A stretch of 64,000 bases of DNA, from contig DJUX01000015.1 in the NCBI GenBank assembly GCA_002440665.1, positions 1 to 64,000 of the forward strand, read 5' to 3'. The notes below the pieces were generated by a model. That model was not told where the DNA came from. It worked only from the letters and a program-made list of their open reading frames with translations, and did not search any database. Positions within the stretch are counted from its first letter, which is position 1; every line of letters starts with the position of its first letter. Positions 34,516-42,929 of the stretch are shown here, one piece after another. Both the position numbers and the translations under genes were made by a program. This DNA is from Dechloromonas sp. UBA6271 (GTDB lineage: Bacteria; Pseudomonadota; Gammaproteobacteria; Burkholderiales; Rhodocyclaceae).

Positions 34516-35489
34516 CTGGCCTGCCGCGACAAGAGGAAGAGGAAGACCGGGACGCCGATCAGCGCCGTCAGCACGCCGACCGGCAATTGCTGCGGGGCGA
34601 TCAGCGAGCGCGCCAGCGTGTCGGCCAGCATCAGCAGGGCGCCGCCGGCCAGTGCCGAGGCGGGCAGCAGCAGGCGCTGGTCGTTGCCGGTGACGAGCCG
34701 GACCAGGTGCGGGACGACGAGGCCGATGAAACCGATCGAGCCGGCGGTGGTCACCGAGGCGGCGGTGGCCAGCGAGGCGAGCAGGAAAATTGCATAGCGC
34801 AGACGGTTGACCGCAACACCCAGCGCCTGCGCCTGCATGAGTCCACGCGCCAGCAGATTGAGTTCGCGCGCGAAGGGCATCGCCAGCACCAGCGCGATGG
34901 CCAGCGCCAGCATCGGCGGCCAGGCGCTGGCCGCCTGGCCGAGGTCGCCGGTCAGCCAGAACAACATGCCGCGCAGCCGGTCTTCCGGGGCGATCGCCAG
35001 CATCAGCGAGATCAGCGCGCCGCAGCCGGCGGCGACGATGACGCCGGTCAGCAGCAGGCGCGTCTGCGTCCAGCTGCCGTCGCCGTGCGCCAGCCCGAAG
35101 ACCAGGAACATGGCGCCGAGGGCGCCGGCGAAGGCCAGCCCGTCGATGCCGAAGGTCGGCAGGCCGACCATGATGGCGAACAGCGCGCCGGCACCGGCTC
35201 CGCCGGAGATGCCAAGAATGTAGGGATCGGCCAGCGGATTGCGCAGCAATACCTGCATCAGCGCGCCGGCGAGGGCCAGCAGGCCGCCGCAGGCAAAGCC
35301 GGCGAGGGCGCGCGGCAGGCGCAGTTGGCGGACGATGTCGGCGCCGGGCGCATCGTGCCCAAGCAGGGCGGCGAGAACGTCGGCCGCCGCGACCGGGATG
35401 CTGCCGGCCGCCAGCGCCGCCCAGAAGCTCGCCAGTGCCAGCAGCACGAGGATGGCGAGGATCAGGAAGGCACGGCGGCGGTCGGGCAT
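34512..35489 (-). CDS. btuC: Cobalamin ABC transporter permease
   Basis: The 325-aa protein is a FecCD/BtuC-type permease with about ten membrane helices. Family landmarks include RLPRALAGFACGGLLALAGALMQVLLRNPLADPYILGISGGAGAGAL and the coupling segment GSIGFIGLVVPHLVRLVTGNDQRLLLPASALAGG. Start: ATG at 35489, sharing one base with the btuB stop. The frame stays open much further upstream, but that part is antisense or shadow DNA over btuB and the riboswitch. It forms a transporter with the ATPase next to it. Confidence 0.92.
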   Translation of the reverse strand: MPDRRRAFLILAILVLLALASFWAALAAGSIPVAAADVLAALLGHDAPGADIVRQLRLPRALAGFACGGLLALAGALMQVLLRNPLADPYILGISGGAGAGALFAIMVGLPTFGIDGLAFAGALGAMFLVFGLAHGDGSWTQTRLLLTGVIVAAGCGALISLMLAIAPEDRLRGMLFWLTGDLGQAASAWPPMLALAIALVLAMPFARELNLLARGLMQAQALGVAVNRLRYAIFLLASLATAASVTTAGSIGFIGLVVPHLVRLVTGNDQRLLLPASALAGGALLMLADTLARSLIAPQQLPVGVLTALIGVPVFLFLLSRQAR

Positions 35490-37462
35490 CAGCGGAAGTT
35501 GTAGCTCGCGGTCATCAGGAAGGTACGCCCATCGGCCGGGTAGTAATAATAGTCCGACTGGAAGGTCGAATAGCCGGCATAGGGCGAGTACTTCTTGTCG
35601 AAGGCGTTGAGCAGGCGCGCCGAAATCGACCACGGCTTGAAGTTCCAGCCGGCCATGAAGTCGACCGTGGTGTAACCCGGCAGCTTGTCCAGCGCGTTGG
35701 CGAAGTCGCCGCTGTAATAGCGCTCGCCGACGTAGTTGACCACCGCCGTGTACTTGCCGATGGCGGCGCCGTCCCAGGTCAGCCGCGCCGACGCCTTGTT
35801 GTGCGGGACGAGCGGCACCTGCTTGCCGTCGTACACGCCTTCGCGGAAGACCGAGTCGGTGTAGGTATAGGTGGCGCGGGCCAGCACGGACGGCACGATG
35901 CGCCAGTCGGCTTCGAGTTCGAGGCCCTGGCGGCGGGTCTTGTCGAGATTGACGTTGGCGAACAGCGAGCCGTCGTAGGCGATTTCGTCTTCCAGGTTCA
36001 TCCGGTAGAGCGCGGCGCGACCCTTGACCGGGCCCAGCGTCACGCTGCCGCCGATTTCGCCGAGCGTACCGGTCTGCGGCTTGAGGTTGCCGGCGAAGGT
36101 CGGGTTGCCAGTGAACGGATCGTAGCCGAACAGCTCGTCGGTGTTGGCGAAGCGGAAGGTGGTGCCGCCCTTGCCGTAGACACGCCAGCCGTCGCCGGCG
36201 TAGCTGAGGCCGAGATCCCAGGCGCTGCGGGTGTATTCGGCGCTGCCGCTCATCGCCGGCTGCATGCCGAAGAAGCCCATGTAGGCGTCCTGTGTGGCGG
36301 ACTGGTCGACGCGCTGGCTGCGCGCGCCGAGCGTGGTGGCTAGGCCGGCGACCCATTCGGTGATGTTCTGGAAGTAGAAGCCGGTGCTGTCCTGCTTGGC
36401 GCCCTGCGTGGCGGACGTCGTGTAGGTGGCGTCGACTTCGCCCGAGTAGTAGTCGATGCCGGCCACGGTTTCGCTCTTCAGGCCGCCGAGGCCGTGCTGC
36501 CAGCGCAGGCGCGGGGTGATCGACCAGTTGTCGCGTGTGCGGTCGGCCTGGCTGCCGAAGGAGACGTAGTTGGCGTGCTGGTTCTGGCGGTCGTAGGAGA
36601 CTTCCGCCTCGAAGCGCAGGGTGTCGCTGATCGGCAGGGCGATGCCGGGGCGCAGGCGATAGCCGTCGCTGCGCTGCGAATCGTTGGGTGAGGTCGAGGT
36701 CTTCGGATTGTTCTGGTAGGCGGCGCTCAGCAGGTAGCCGGGGAGGCCGGAATGGTCGTTGTACACGGCGTAGTCGACAAAGGCTTCGCCCTTGCCGATA
36801 TAGAGTCCGCCGCGCCCGCTGAGGGCGGCCTGCTCGGCCTGCGAGTTTTCGCGCCAGCCGCCGGTGTGGGCGTAGCGGGCAAAGGCATTGGCGTAGCCGA
36901 TCTCGTTGCCGAAGGCGCCGTTGAGGTCGACGGTCTGCGTGTCGTAGCTGCCGATGCCGACGGTGGCGCCGGCGCGCGGCGCGCCGGACTTGTCGGTGAT
37001 GATGTTGACCACGCCGCCGGTCGCCTTGTCGCCGTATAGCACGGTACCGGCGCCGCGCATGATTTCGATGCGCTGAACGCTGTCGAGCGGGATCGCCGAC
37101 CAGCTGACGCTGCCCATGTCGATCGGATTGAGGCGCTGGCCGTCGAGCAGGATCAGCGTGTTGCTGCCCGCTGTTTCGCCGAAGCCGCGGATGTCGACCG
37201 TGGAGTCGATGCCGAGGCTGCCGTAGAGGGCACGCACGTCGACGCCGGCGCTGCCCTTGAGCATGCTCGGCAGGTCGCGCGCCGGCGTGTTGCGGATGTC
37301 GTCGCGGGTGATGACGCTGACGTTGGCCGCCACGTTGGTATCGGTTTCGCTGAAGCGGGTGGCGCTGACGATGACGGTGTCGAGGTCGGCGGTCTGGGCT
37401 TGTGCCGGGGCCAAGAAGGCAATGGATAGTGCCGCGGCGAGCGGCGTGAGACGTGGATTCAT
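35489..37462 (-). CDS. btuB: TonB-dependent cobalamin receptor
   Basis: The 657-aa outer-membrane receptor has a signal peptide (MNPRLTPLAAALSIAFLAPAQAQ), a TonB box (DTVIVSATR), a plug domain with RGFGETAGSNTLILLDGQRLNPIDMGSVSWSAIPLDSVQRIEIMRGAGTVLYGDKATGGVVNI, and a long beta-barrel ending in Phe-Arg (MTASYNFR). Size (BtuB of E. coli is about 600 aa) and the upstream cobalamin riboswitch identify cobalamin or a related corrinoid as substrate. It overlaps the permease gene by one base. Start at 37462. Confidence 0.92.
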   Translation of the reverse strand: MNPRLTPLAAALSIAFLAPAQAQTADLDTVIVSATRFSETDTNVAANVSVITRDDIRNTPARDLPSMLKGSAGVDVRALYGSLGIDSTVDIRGFGETAGSNTLILLDGQRLNPIDMGSVSWSAIPLDSVQRIEIMRGAGTVLYGDKATGGVVNIITDKSGAPRAGATVGIGSYDTQTVDLNGAFGNEIGYANAFARYAHTGGWRENSQAEQAALSGRGGLYIGKGEAFVDYAVYNDHSGLPGYLLSAAYQNNPKTSTSPNDSQRSDGYRLRPGIALPISDTLRFEAEVSYDRQNQHANYVSFGSQADRTRDNWSITPRLRWQHGLGGLKSETVAGIDYYSGEVDATYTTSATQGAKQDSTGFYFQNITEWVAGLATTLGARSQRVDQSATQDAYMGFFGMQPAMSGSAEYTRSAWDLGLSYAGDGWRVYGKGGTTFRFANTDELFGYDPFTGNPTFAGNLKPQTGTLGEIGGSVTLGPVKGRAALYRMNLEDEIAYDGSLFANVNLDKTRRQGLELEADWRIVPSVLARATYTYTDSVFREGVYDGKQVPLVPHNKASARLTWDGAAIGKYTAVVNYVGERYYSGDFANALDKLPGYTTVDFMAGWNFKPWSISARLLNAFDKKYSPYAGYSTFQSDYYYYPADGRTFLMTASYNFR

Positions 37463-37574
37463 GATTCTCCCTTTCCCGGCAGGCGTCCCCGCATGCCGGA
37501 ATGACTGAAAAGGAAGCACTGGGAGAATGAACGTAGGCCGAGGACCGGCACCACACCCCCGTGGTACTTCCGCT

Positions 37575-37765
37575 GGTTTGTCCCAGGCCGGTATCCGGGC
37601 TCGCAAGTCTTGACGCGCCGCCTTCCCAGGGTGAACCCAGTGGCGTTGTGGCGCGTCCGCACTTGCTTACCGTTGCGGGGGCAGCAGCGGATTTGTCTTC
37701 TTGGAGACGCACCGCTTTCCCGTTTAACCGCGGTTGGAGAATCCTTCCGCAGCACCTGACACGGC
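37575..37765 (-). ncRNA. Cobalamin riboswitch
   Basis: On the minus strand the leader carries the conserved cobalamin aptamer elements in order: AAACGGGAA (37729-37719 region), AATCCGCTGCTGCCCCCGCAACGGTAAG (within 37695-37660), a CCACTGGG stem, and the B12-box-like GAGCCCGGATACCGGCC (37602-37586). The aptamer lies about 115 bp upstream of btuB. When adenosylcobalamin binds, expression of btuB-btuC-btuD should fall. The expression platform (between 37575 and 37463) is not resolved; no clear terminator is seen, so translation control is likely. Confidence 0.92.
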
Positions 37766-37890
37766 GCGCATTATACATGGCTCGTTGTTGCGATGCACCA
37801 GAAACTTCTCGCCCGCGACTCGACAAACCACTTTCAGAATAAAGGCTTAGTCCTTGACCACACATGGTTTCAGCCTCTATAGTGCGCGCC

Positions 37891-38088
37891 ATGAATACCG
37901 AACTCGATGCGCTCGAAACCAAGATCGAACAGGTCGTCGCCCTGGTACACCAGTTGCGCGCCGAGAACGAAGTGCTTAAGAACCAGATGGCGGCGGCCGA
38001 AGCCGAACGCCTGCACCTGCGCCAGACGATGACGGTCGCCCGCGAGCGTCTCGAAGGTCTGATGGACAAGCTGCCCGAGGATGCCTGA
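37891..38088 (+). CDS. TIGR02449 / ZapB-like small coiled-coil protein
   Basis: The 65-aa protein is nearly all coiled coil with heptads (LDALETKIEQVVALVHQLRAENEVLKNQMAAAEAERLHLRQTM). It belongs to the small TIGR02449 group found just before zapA in betaproteobacteria and is often called a ZapB-like cell-division protein. Start ATG at 37891; an upstream start at 37867 adds 8 residues. It ends one base before zapA begins, implying a shared transcript. Its cell-division role is inferred from the neighbour. Confidence 0.82.
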   Translation: MNTELDALETKIEQVVALVHQLRAENEVLKNQMAAAEAERLHLRQTMTVARERLEGLMDKLPEDA

Positions 38089-38089
38089 G

Positions 38090-38425
38090 ATGAGCGCGGA
38101 GCCGAATTTTCTCGACGTCAAGATCATGGGCCGCGATTACCGCGTGGCCTGCACGCCGGAAGAGCGCGACGGGCTGCTGGCGGCGGTCGATCTGGTCGAC
38201 AGCAAGATGCGCGAAATCGCCCAGCGCACCAGGAGCACCATCGCCGAACGCGTGGCGGTGATGGCGGCGCTCAACATCGCGCACGAACACCTCTCCGCCG
38301 TGCCTGCCACGGTGGAAAAAGAAGTCGATTATGCGGTTGATACTTCCGACGCAAAGCGTAGAATCGACGACATGGGAGCACGGATTGATGCCGTGCTTGC
38401 GCCCCAGCAGCAACTGGATCTGTAG
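38090..38425 (+). CDS. zapA: Cell division protein ZapA
   Basis: The 111-aa protein matches ZapA: an N-terminal globular part (VKIMGRDYRVACTPEERDGLLAAVDLVDSKMREI) and a C-terminal coiled coil (AKRRIDDMGARIDAVL). ZapA cross-links FtsZ filaments in the Z ring. I choose the ATG at 38090, right after the upstream stop at 38088; the in-frame ATG at 38081 adds three residues inside the previous gene. 6S RNA follows, the usual arrangement. Confidence 0.93.
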   Translation: MSAEPNFLDVKIMGRDYRVACTPEERDGLLAAVDLVDSKMREIAQRTRSTIAERVAVMAALNIAHEHLSAVPATVEKEVDYAVDTSDAKRRIDDMGARIDAVLAPQQQLDL

Positions 38426-38460
38426 TCATTTGCTGCTGACCCCGGCGCCGCCCGCCGAGC

Positions 38461-38640
38461 GTCCCCTGCGGTGTTTGTCAGGACCATAGATTCCTTGAAC
38501 CAATGCTTATTGGCATCGGTTGCGGACCATTGAAACCGCTGTTGTGAACGCCCTTCGTCGGGTGGTCCTGAAGCGGGAGGAAAGCAGCCACTCTGGACCC
38601 AGGTTCAGGATGCCGGTTCTGACGGCACTTGCGGGGGCCT
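38461..38640 (+). ncRNA. ssrS: 6S RNA
   Basis: A 180-base region right after zapA folds in the 6S manner. The ends pair (CCCCTGCGGTG at 38463-38473 with CACTTGCGGGGG near 38626-38637), and a central part contains the promoter-like bubble (CCTTGAACC). The 3' end is followed by a run of seven T, serving as a terminator. 6S RNA binds sigma-70 RNA polymerase in stationary phase. Position after zapA is the classical locus. The ends are estimates. Confidence 0.8.
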
Positions 38641-38681
38641 TTTTTTGGCCGAAAAAATGATCGAGCGTCTTTCCTGAAGCG

Positions 38682-39149
38682 ATGGCCTTCTGGCTGATGA
38701 AATCCGAGCCGGACGAGGTGTCGATCGACGACCTTGCCGCCGCCCCCGACCGGATCCTTCCTTGGTTCGGAGTGCGCAACTATCAGGCGCGCAACTTCAT
38801 GCGCGACACGATGCGGATCGGCGACCTCGCCTTCTTCTATCATTCGGGTTGTGCCGAGCCGGGTATCGCCGGCATTTGCGAGGTCTGTTCCGAGCCTTAC
38901 CCGGACGCAACCCAGTTTGTTGCGGTCGACCCCTATTTCGACCCGAAATCCAAACCTGAGCAGCCGCGCTGGTGGCTGCGCGACGTGCGTTTCGTCAAGA
39001 AAACGCCTTATCTGACGCTCGCCGAACTGCGGTCTTATCCCGAACTTGCTAACATGCGCCTCCTCGCCCGCGGCAACCGGCTGTCGATCACGCCGGTTTC
39101 GGATGCCGAATGGGCTTTCATCACCGAGCAATTGATGGAGCAGCAATGA
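38682..39149 (+). CDS. EVE domain protein
   Basis: The 155-aa protein is a stand-alone EVE domain (PUA-like fold): AFWLMKSEPDEVSIDDL at the start, the aromatic-pocket segment GVRNYQARNFMRDTMRIGDLAFFYHSG and GIAGICEV. Such proteins bind modified bases in DNA or RNA. The gene begins right after 6S RNA and overlaps the TSUP permease start (ATGA). It carries a copy of the dispersed TGCGGTCGAC motif. Confidence 0.92.
   Translation: MAFWLMKSEPDEVSIDDLAAAPDRILPWFGVRNYQARNFMRDTMRIGDLAFFYHSGCAEPGIAGICEVCSEPYPDATQFVAVDPYFDPKSKPEQPRWWLRDVRFVKKTPYLTLAELRSYPELANMRLLARGNRLSITPVSDAEWAFITEQLMEQQ
38921..38950 (+). repeat. Dispersed TGCGGTCGAC motif copy
   Basis: An exact core at 38921-38930 is followed by TATTT and GAAAT tracts; it is in the coding sequence of the EVE protein (VAVDPYFDPKS). 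Confidence 0.45.
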
Positions 39150-39952
39150 CGGTCTGGTGGCTGGCGTATCTCGGGTTGGGCGCCTTTGCCGGCTTTTTCG
39201 CCGGTTTGCTGGGGATTGGCGGTGGCTCGGTCATGGTGCCGGTGCTGGTCATGCTGTTCGCCGCGCAGGGCTTCCCCTCGGGCGAGGTGATGCATCTGGC
39301 GCTCGGCACGTCGATGGCGGCGATCTTCTTCACCTCCATTTCCAGCGTGCGTACCCATCATGCACATGGCGCCGTGCTGTGGCCGGTCGTTGCCCGCATC
39401 ACTCCCGGCATCATCGTCGGCACCCTGCTCGGGACGCATATCGCCAGCCTGGTGCCGACCAAGACACTGGGGCTGATCTTCACCATATTCATCTGTTACG
39501 TGTCGGTGCAGATGATCCTCAACATCAAGCCGCAACCGCACCGTGAACTGCCGGGTACACTCGGCACTTCACTGGTCGGCGCCATCATCGGCGGGATTTC
39601 CTGCCTGGTGGCGATCGGCGGTGGCGTGCTGTCGGTGCCGTTCATGACCTGGTGCAACGTGAAGGTGCAGAACGCAATCGGCACCTCGGCGGCAATCGGC
39701 TTTCCAATCGCCCTCGGCGGTGCGCTGGGTTACGTCTGGAACGGCTGGTCGGTTGCCGGCCTGCCGGAAGGCAGCCTCGGCTTCGTCTACTTGCCGGCAG
39801 TGGTCGTCGTGGCGGCCGCCAGCATCCTGACGGCGCCGATCGGCGCCCGGAAAACGCACGAATTGCCGGTGAAGACACTAAAACGGGTGTTTGCCGCTGT
39901 CTTGCTGGCGCTCGCCGGCAAGATGCTGTGGAGCCTGTTCAGCGCGCCTTGA
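39146..39952 (+). CDS. TSUP (TauE/SafE) family permease
   Basis: The 268-aa membrane protein has eight or so helices and the TSUP signature GAFAGFFAGLLGIGGGSVMVPVLVMLF at the start, with the repeat SCLVAIGGGVLSVPFMTWCNV in the second half. The family exports or imports organic or inorganic sulfur compounds and some carboxylates. The ATG at 39146 overlaps the EVE gene stop; a start at 39110 is unlikely. The 3' end overlaps the convergent enoyl-CoA hydratase gene by 14 bp. The substrate is unknown. Confidence 0.9.
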   Translation: MTVWWLAYLGLGAFAGFFAGLLGIGGGSVMVPVLVMLFAAQGFPSGEVMHLALGTSMAAIFFTSISSVRTHHAHGAVLWPVVARITPGIIVGTLLGTHIASLVPTKTLGLIFTIFICYVSVQMILNIKPQPHRELPGTLGTSLVGAIIGGISCLVAIGGGVLSVPFMTWCNVKVQNAIGTSAAIGFPIALGGALGYVWNGWSVAGLPEGSLGFVYLPAVVVVAAASILTAPIGARKTHELPVKTLKRVFAAVLLALAGKMLWSLFSAP

Positions 39953-40718
39953 ACGCGGGTTTGCGCTTTTCCAGAAAGGCGGCGAGGCCCTCGCGGTAAT
40001 CCTCGGTATCGAGAAAGGCGAAGGAGGCGGCTTTTTCCTCGTCGTTCAGCGGCCGGCCGCTTTGCAGTCGGCGTATCCACTGCTTGTGCCAGCCGGCGAC
40101 CAGCGGCGCCCCGGCGCAGATGCGGCGGGCGCTGGCGTAGGCTTCGTCGGCGACCTGTGCGTCGGGCACGACGCGCGTCACCAAGCCTTTTTCGTAGGCT
40201 TCACCGGCATTCAGGATGCGCCCTTCGAGCAGGATTTCCTTCATCACGGCAGCGCCAGCCAGTTTGAGCAGGCCTTCCATTTCACCGGGATACATCGAGA
40301 AGCCGAGGCGATTGATCGGTGCCCCAAAACGAGCCGATTCGTTGCAGATGCGCAGGTCGCAGACGCCGGCGATTTCCAGCCCGCCGCCGATGCAGGCGCC
40401 CTGGATCAGCGCCACCGTCGGGTGCGGGCAATCGGCGATGGCGTTGAGCGCGGCGGCGACCTGGCCGTGATAGTGCAGCGCCTGTTCGAGCGTGGCGCGG
40501 CCGGTGACGAATTCCTCCAGGTCGCCGCCGGCGGCAAACGCCTCGCTGCCGGCGCCGCGCAGCACGATGCAGCGGATGTCGCGGTCGACCGACAATTTGG
40601 CCATGATTTCGGCCAGTTGCACCCACATGCCGAGGTTGATGGCATTCAGCTTGCCTGGATTGTTCAGGGTCAGGGTGGCGATTTCGCCTTCGCGGGTGAG
40701 GTCGACCGTACTCATCAT
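39939..40718 (-). CDS. Enoyl-CoA hydratase/isomerase family protein
   Basis: The 259-aa protein is a crotonase-fold enzyme: LNNPGKLNAIN at the N terminus, the oxyanion segment AAGGDLEEF, and GACIGGGLEIAGVCDLRI near residue 110, then FGAPINRLGF. The second catalytic Glu of true hydratases is not obvious, so isomerase or other crotonase activity is possible. It is divergent from the DUF485-actP locus. A FadR-type palindrome (GGTCAGACC) lies between the two. Confidence 0.88.
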   Translation of the reverse strand: MMSTVDLTREGEIATLTLNNPGKLNAINLGMWVQLAEIMAKLSVDRDIRCIVLRGAGSEAFAAGGDLEEFVTGRATLEQALHYHGQVAAALNAIADCPHPTVALIQGACIGGGLEIAGVCDLRICNESARFGAPINRLGFSMYPGEMEGLLKLAGAAVMKEILLEGRILNAGEAYEKGLVTRVVPDAQVADEAYASARRICAGAPLVAGWHKQWIRRLQSGRPLNDEEKAASFAFLDTEDYREGLAAFLEKRKPAFKAR

Positions 40719-40772
40719 GAATGCTCCTGTTTTGGTGCGCGCATTATAAATGGCCTAATCCAAGTCAATTTT

Positions 40773-40796
40773 GGTCAGACCTCTATAAGATATAAT
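40773..40796 (+). promoter_or_regulatory. FadR-type palindrome and -10 box before the DUF485-actP genes
   Basis: GGTCAGACC (40773-40781) is a perfect odd palindrome inside TTGGTCAGACC, matching the core of FadR-like FCD-family operators (TGGTCNGACC). Ten bases on is a perfect TATAAT (40791-40796), the likely -10 of the actP operon; its -35 is weak. A bound repressor would block the promoter. The enoyl-CoA hydratase faces the other way and could be controlled from the same site. Confidence 0.5.
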
Positions 40797-40841
40797 CGCG
40801 CTCGCCGGATATGCGGCAAAACACAGAGGGAGAATAAAGCC

Positions 40842-41162
40842 ATGAGCAGCGCGATGTATGAGCGGATGCGGGCCAACCCGAAATTCCAGGAGCTTGTCGC
40901 AAGACGGGGGCGCTTCGCCTGGACGTTGGCAGCAATTGTCTTGACCATGTTTTACGGTTTCGTGATGGTGGTCGCCTTCAACCCCACCTCGCTGGGACGG
41001 CCGGTTGCCGAAGGCTCGATGCTGACGGTCGGCGTCGCCGTCGAACTTTTCATGTTCATTTTCTTCTGGGTGCTGACCGCCGTCTACGTGCGACGCGCCA
41101 ATACCGAGTTTGATGCCCTGACGCAGGAAATCGTCAAGGAAGCCTGGAAGGAGAACAAATGA
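40842..41162 (+). CDS. DUF485 membrane protein (ActP partner)
   Basis: The 106-aa protein has two membrane helices (about residues 27-47 and 60-85) and the DUF485 start MSSAMYERMRANPKFQELVARRGRFAW. This gene nearly always precedes actP (called yjcH in E. coli) and is co-transcribed. It is intact and overlaps the actP start by 4 bp (ATGA). Its exact role is unknown. The ATG at 40842 has an AGGGAGA ribosome binding site. Confidence 0.9.
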   Translation: MSSAMYERMRANPKFQELVARRGRFAWTLAAIVLTMFYGFVMVVAFNPTSLGRPVAEGSMLTVGVAVELFMFIFFWVLTAVYVRRANTEFDALTQEIVKEAWKENK

Positions 41163-42824
41163 TGCGCCAACTGATTATCGCGCTCGGACTACTGAGCCTC
41201 TCCGCCCTCGCCGTTGCGGCCGGCGATCCGCTCGGCGCCGCTGAAATGCAGGCGACCAACTGGCACGCCATCATCATGTTCTGCATCTTCGTCACGATGA
41301 CGATGGGCATTACCTACTGGGCGGCCAGCCGCACCAAGTCGACCGCCGACTTCTACACCGCCGGTGGCGGCATCACCGGTTTCCAGAACGGCCTGGCGAT
41401 CGCCGGCGACTACATGTCCGCCGCCACGCTTCGGTCTGACGGCGATGGTCTACTCGCAGGGCTACGACGGCTACATCTACATGCTGGCCTTCTTCGCCGG
41501 CTGGCCGATCATCCTCTTCCTGATGGCCGAACGCCTGCGCAACCTAGGGCGCTTCACCTTCTCCGACATCACCGCCTACCGCCTCGATCAAGGCAAGGTG
41601 CGCACCATGGCGGCAATTTCCTCGCTGACCGTCGTCTGCTTCTACCTGATCGCGCAGATGGTCGGTGCAGGCCAGCTGATCAAGCTGCTCTTCGGCCTCG
41701 AGTACAACGTCGCCATCTTCGCTGTCGGCATCCTGATGATGGTCTACGTCACCTTCGGTGGCATGGTCGCCACGACCTGGGTGCAGATCATCAAGGCCTG
41801 CATGCTGCTCGCCGGCGGTACGCTGGTCATGATCCTGGCCTTCAGCCAGTTCGGCTTCTCGTTCCAGACGCTGCTGGAAAAAGCGACCGCCGTGCATAAG
41901 CTCGGTCCCAAGCTGATGTATCCGGGCAGCCTGCTGGCCGATCCGGTCACCGCCATTTCGCTCGGCCTCGGCCTGATGTTCGGCACTGCCGGCCTGCCGC
42001 ACATCCTGATGCGCTTCTTCACCGTCACCGACGCCAAGGAAGCGCGCAAGTCCGTGCTCTACGCCTCCGGCTTCGTCGCCTACTTCTTCAACGTTATCTT
42101 CATCATGGGCCTGTGCGGCATCCTGATCGTCGGCCAGAACCCCGAGTTCTTCGAAGGTGGCACGATTGGCGCCAAGATGGTCGGCGGCGGCAACATGGTT
42201 GCCATGCACCTGGCCAAGGCGGTCGGCGGCAACATGCTGCTCGGTTTTCTGGCTGCCGTGGCTTTCGCCACCATCCTGGCCGTGGTTTCCGGGTTGGCGC
42301 TGGCCGGTGCATCCGCCATCTCGCATGACCTGTACGCCCGCGTCATCATGAAGGGCCAGGCCTCGGAAGCGACCGAAATCCGCGTTTCGAAGATCGCCAC
42401 GATCTGCCTGGGCGCGGTGGCCATTGTTCTTGGCATCCTGTTCGAGAAGCAGAACATCGCCTTCATGGTCGGCCTCGCCTTTGGTGTGGCGGCGGCGGCC
42501 AACTTCCCGGTGCTCATCCTTTCCATGTACTGGAAGGGCCTGACGACCCGTGGTGCGCTGTTCGGCGGCTACGGCGGTCTGGTTTCCGCGGTCCTCTTCG
42601 TGGTCTTCTCGAAGTCGGTGTGGGTTGACGTCCTTGGCAACAAGGCCGCGCTCTTCCCCTACACCCAGCCGGCGCTGTTCGCGATGCCGATTGCCTTCCT
42701 GCTCGCCTATATCTTCTCGAAGACTGATTCCAGCGTGCGCGCCGGCAAGGAGATCGAAGCCTTCGAAGACCAGTACGTTCGTGCCCAGACGGGCTATGGC
42801 GCATCGGGCGCGGCCAGCCACTAA
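41159..42824 (+). pseudogene. actP: Cation/acetate symporter ActP, frameshifted
   Basis: The sequence encodes a full solute:sodium symporter of the ActP group, but in two frames. Frame one runs from 41159 (signal-like start, then MGITYWAASRTKSTADFYTAGGGITGFQNGLAIAGDYMSAAT) and frame two continues with FGLTAMVYSQGYDGYIYMLAFFAGWP to the stop at 42824. The break lies at about 41428-41434 (ACGCTTCGGTCTG). A lost CT there is the simplest explanation, since restoring two bases would give a smooth SAATLLGLTAMVY. If real, acetate or propionate uptake by this protein is lost; a sequencing error is possible. The rest shows no decay. Confidence 0.85.
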
Positions 42825-42839
42825 AAAGCTGCAGCCAAC

Positions 42840-42877
42840 AAAAAACCCTGGCCGGTTCGCCCGCCAGGGTTTTTTAT
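42840..42877 (+). terminator. Rho-independent terminator after actP
   Basis: AAAAACCCTGGC-loop-GCCAGGGTTTTTT: a strong stem-loop with T run, 16 bp after the actP stop. Confidence 0.9.
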
Positions 42878-42888
42878 CGCCGGATTTG

Positions 42889-42912
42889 TGCTGTTTTCCG
42901 GTGTCGACCGCA
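42889..42912 (-). repeat. Dispersed TGCGGTCGAC motif, intergenic copy
   Basis: The core is exact on the minus strand (42912 to 42903) and followed by GGAAAAC and ACAAAT tracts about 10 bases apart. It lies between the actP terminator and the end of the gntR gene. Confidence 0.6.
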
Positions 42913-42929
42913 ACCGGCGGTCAGTGGCT

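Noticed and set aside
34512..38069. 1185-codon minus-strand open frame as one large protein
   Set aside because: Only its last 325 codons (btuC) are real. The rest runs over btuB and the riboswitch in another frame and looks like Arg/Ala shadow.
38090..38425. 5-formyl-THF cyclo-ligase beside zapA and 6S RNA
   Set aside because: In many proteobacteria this gene follows 6S RNA. Here an EVE protein follows, and the cyclo-ligase is at 15.2 kb, so the expected link is absent.
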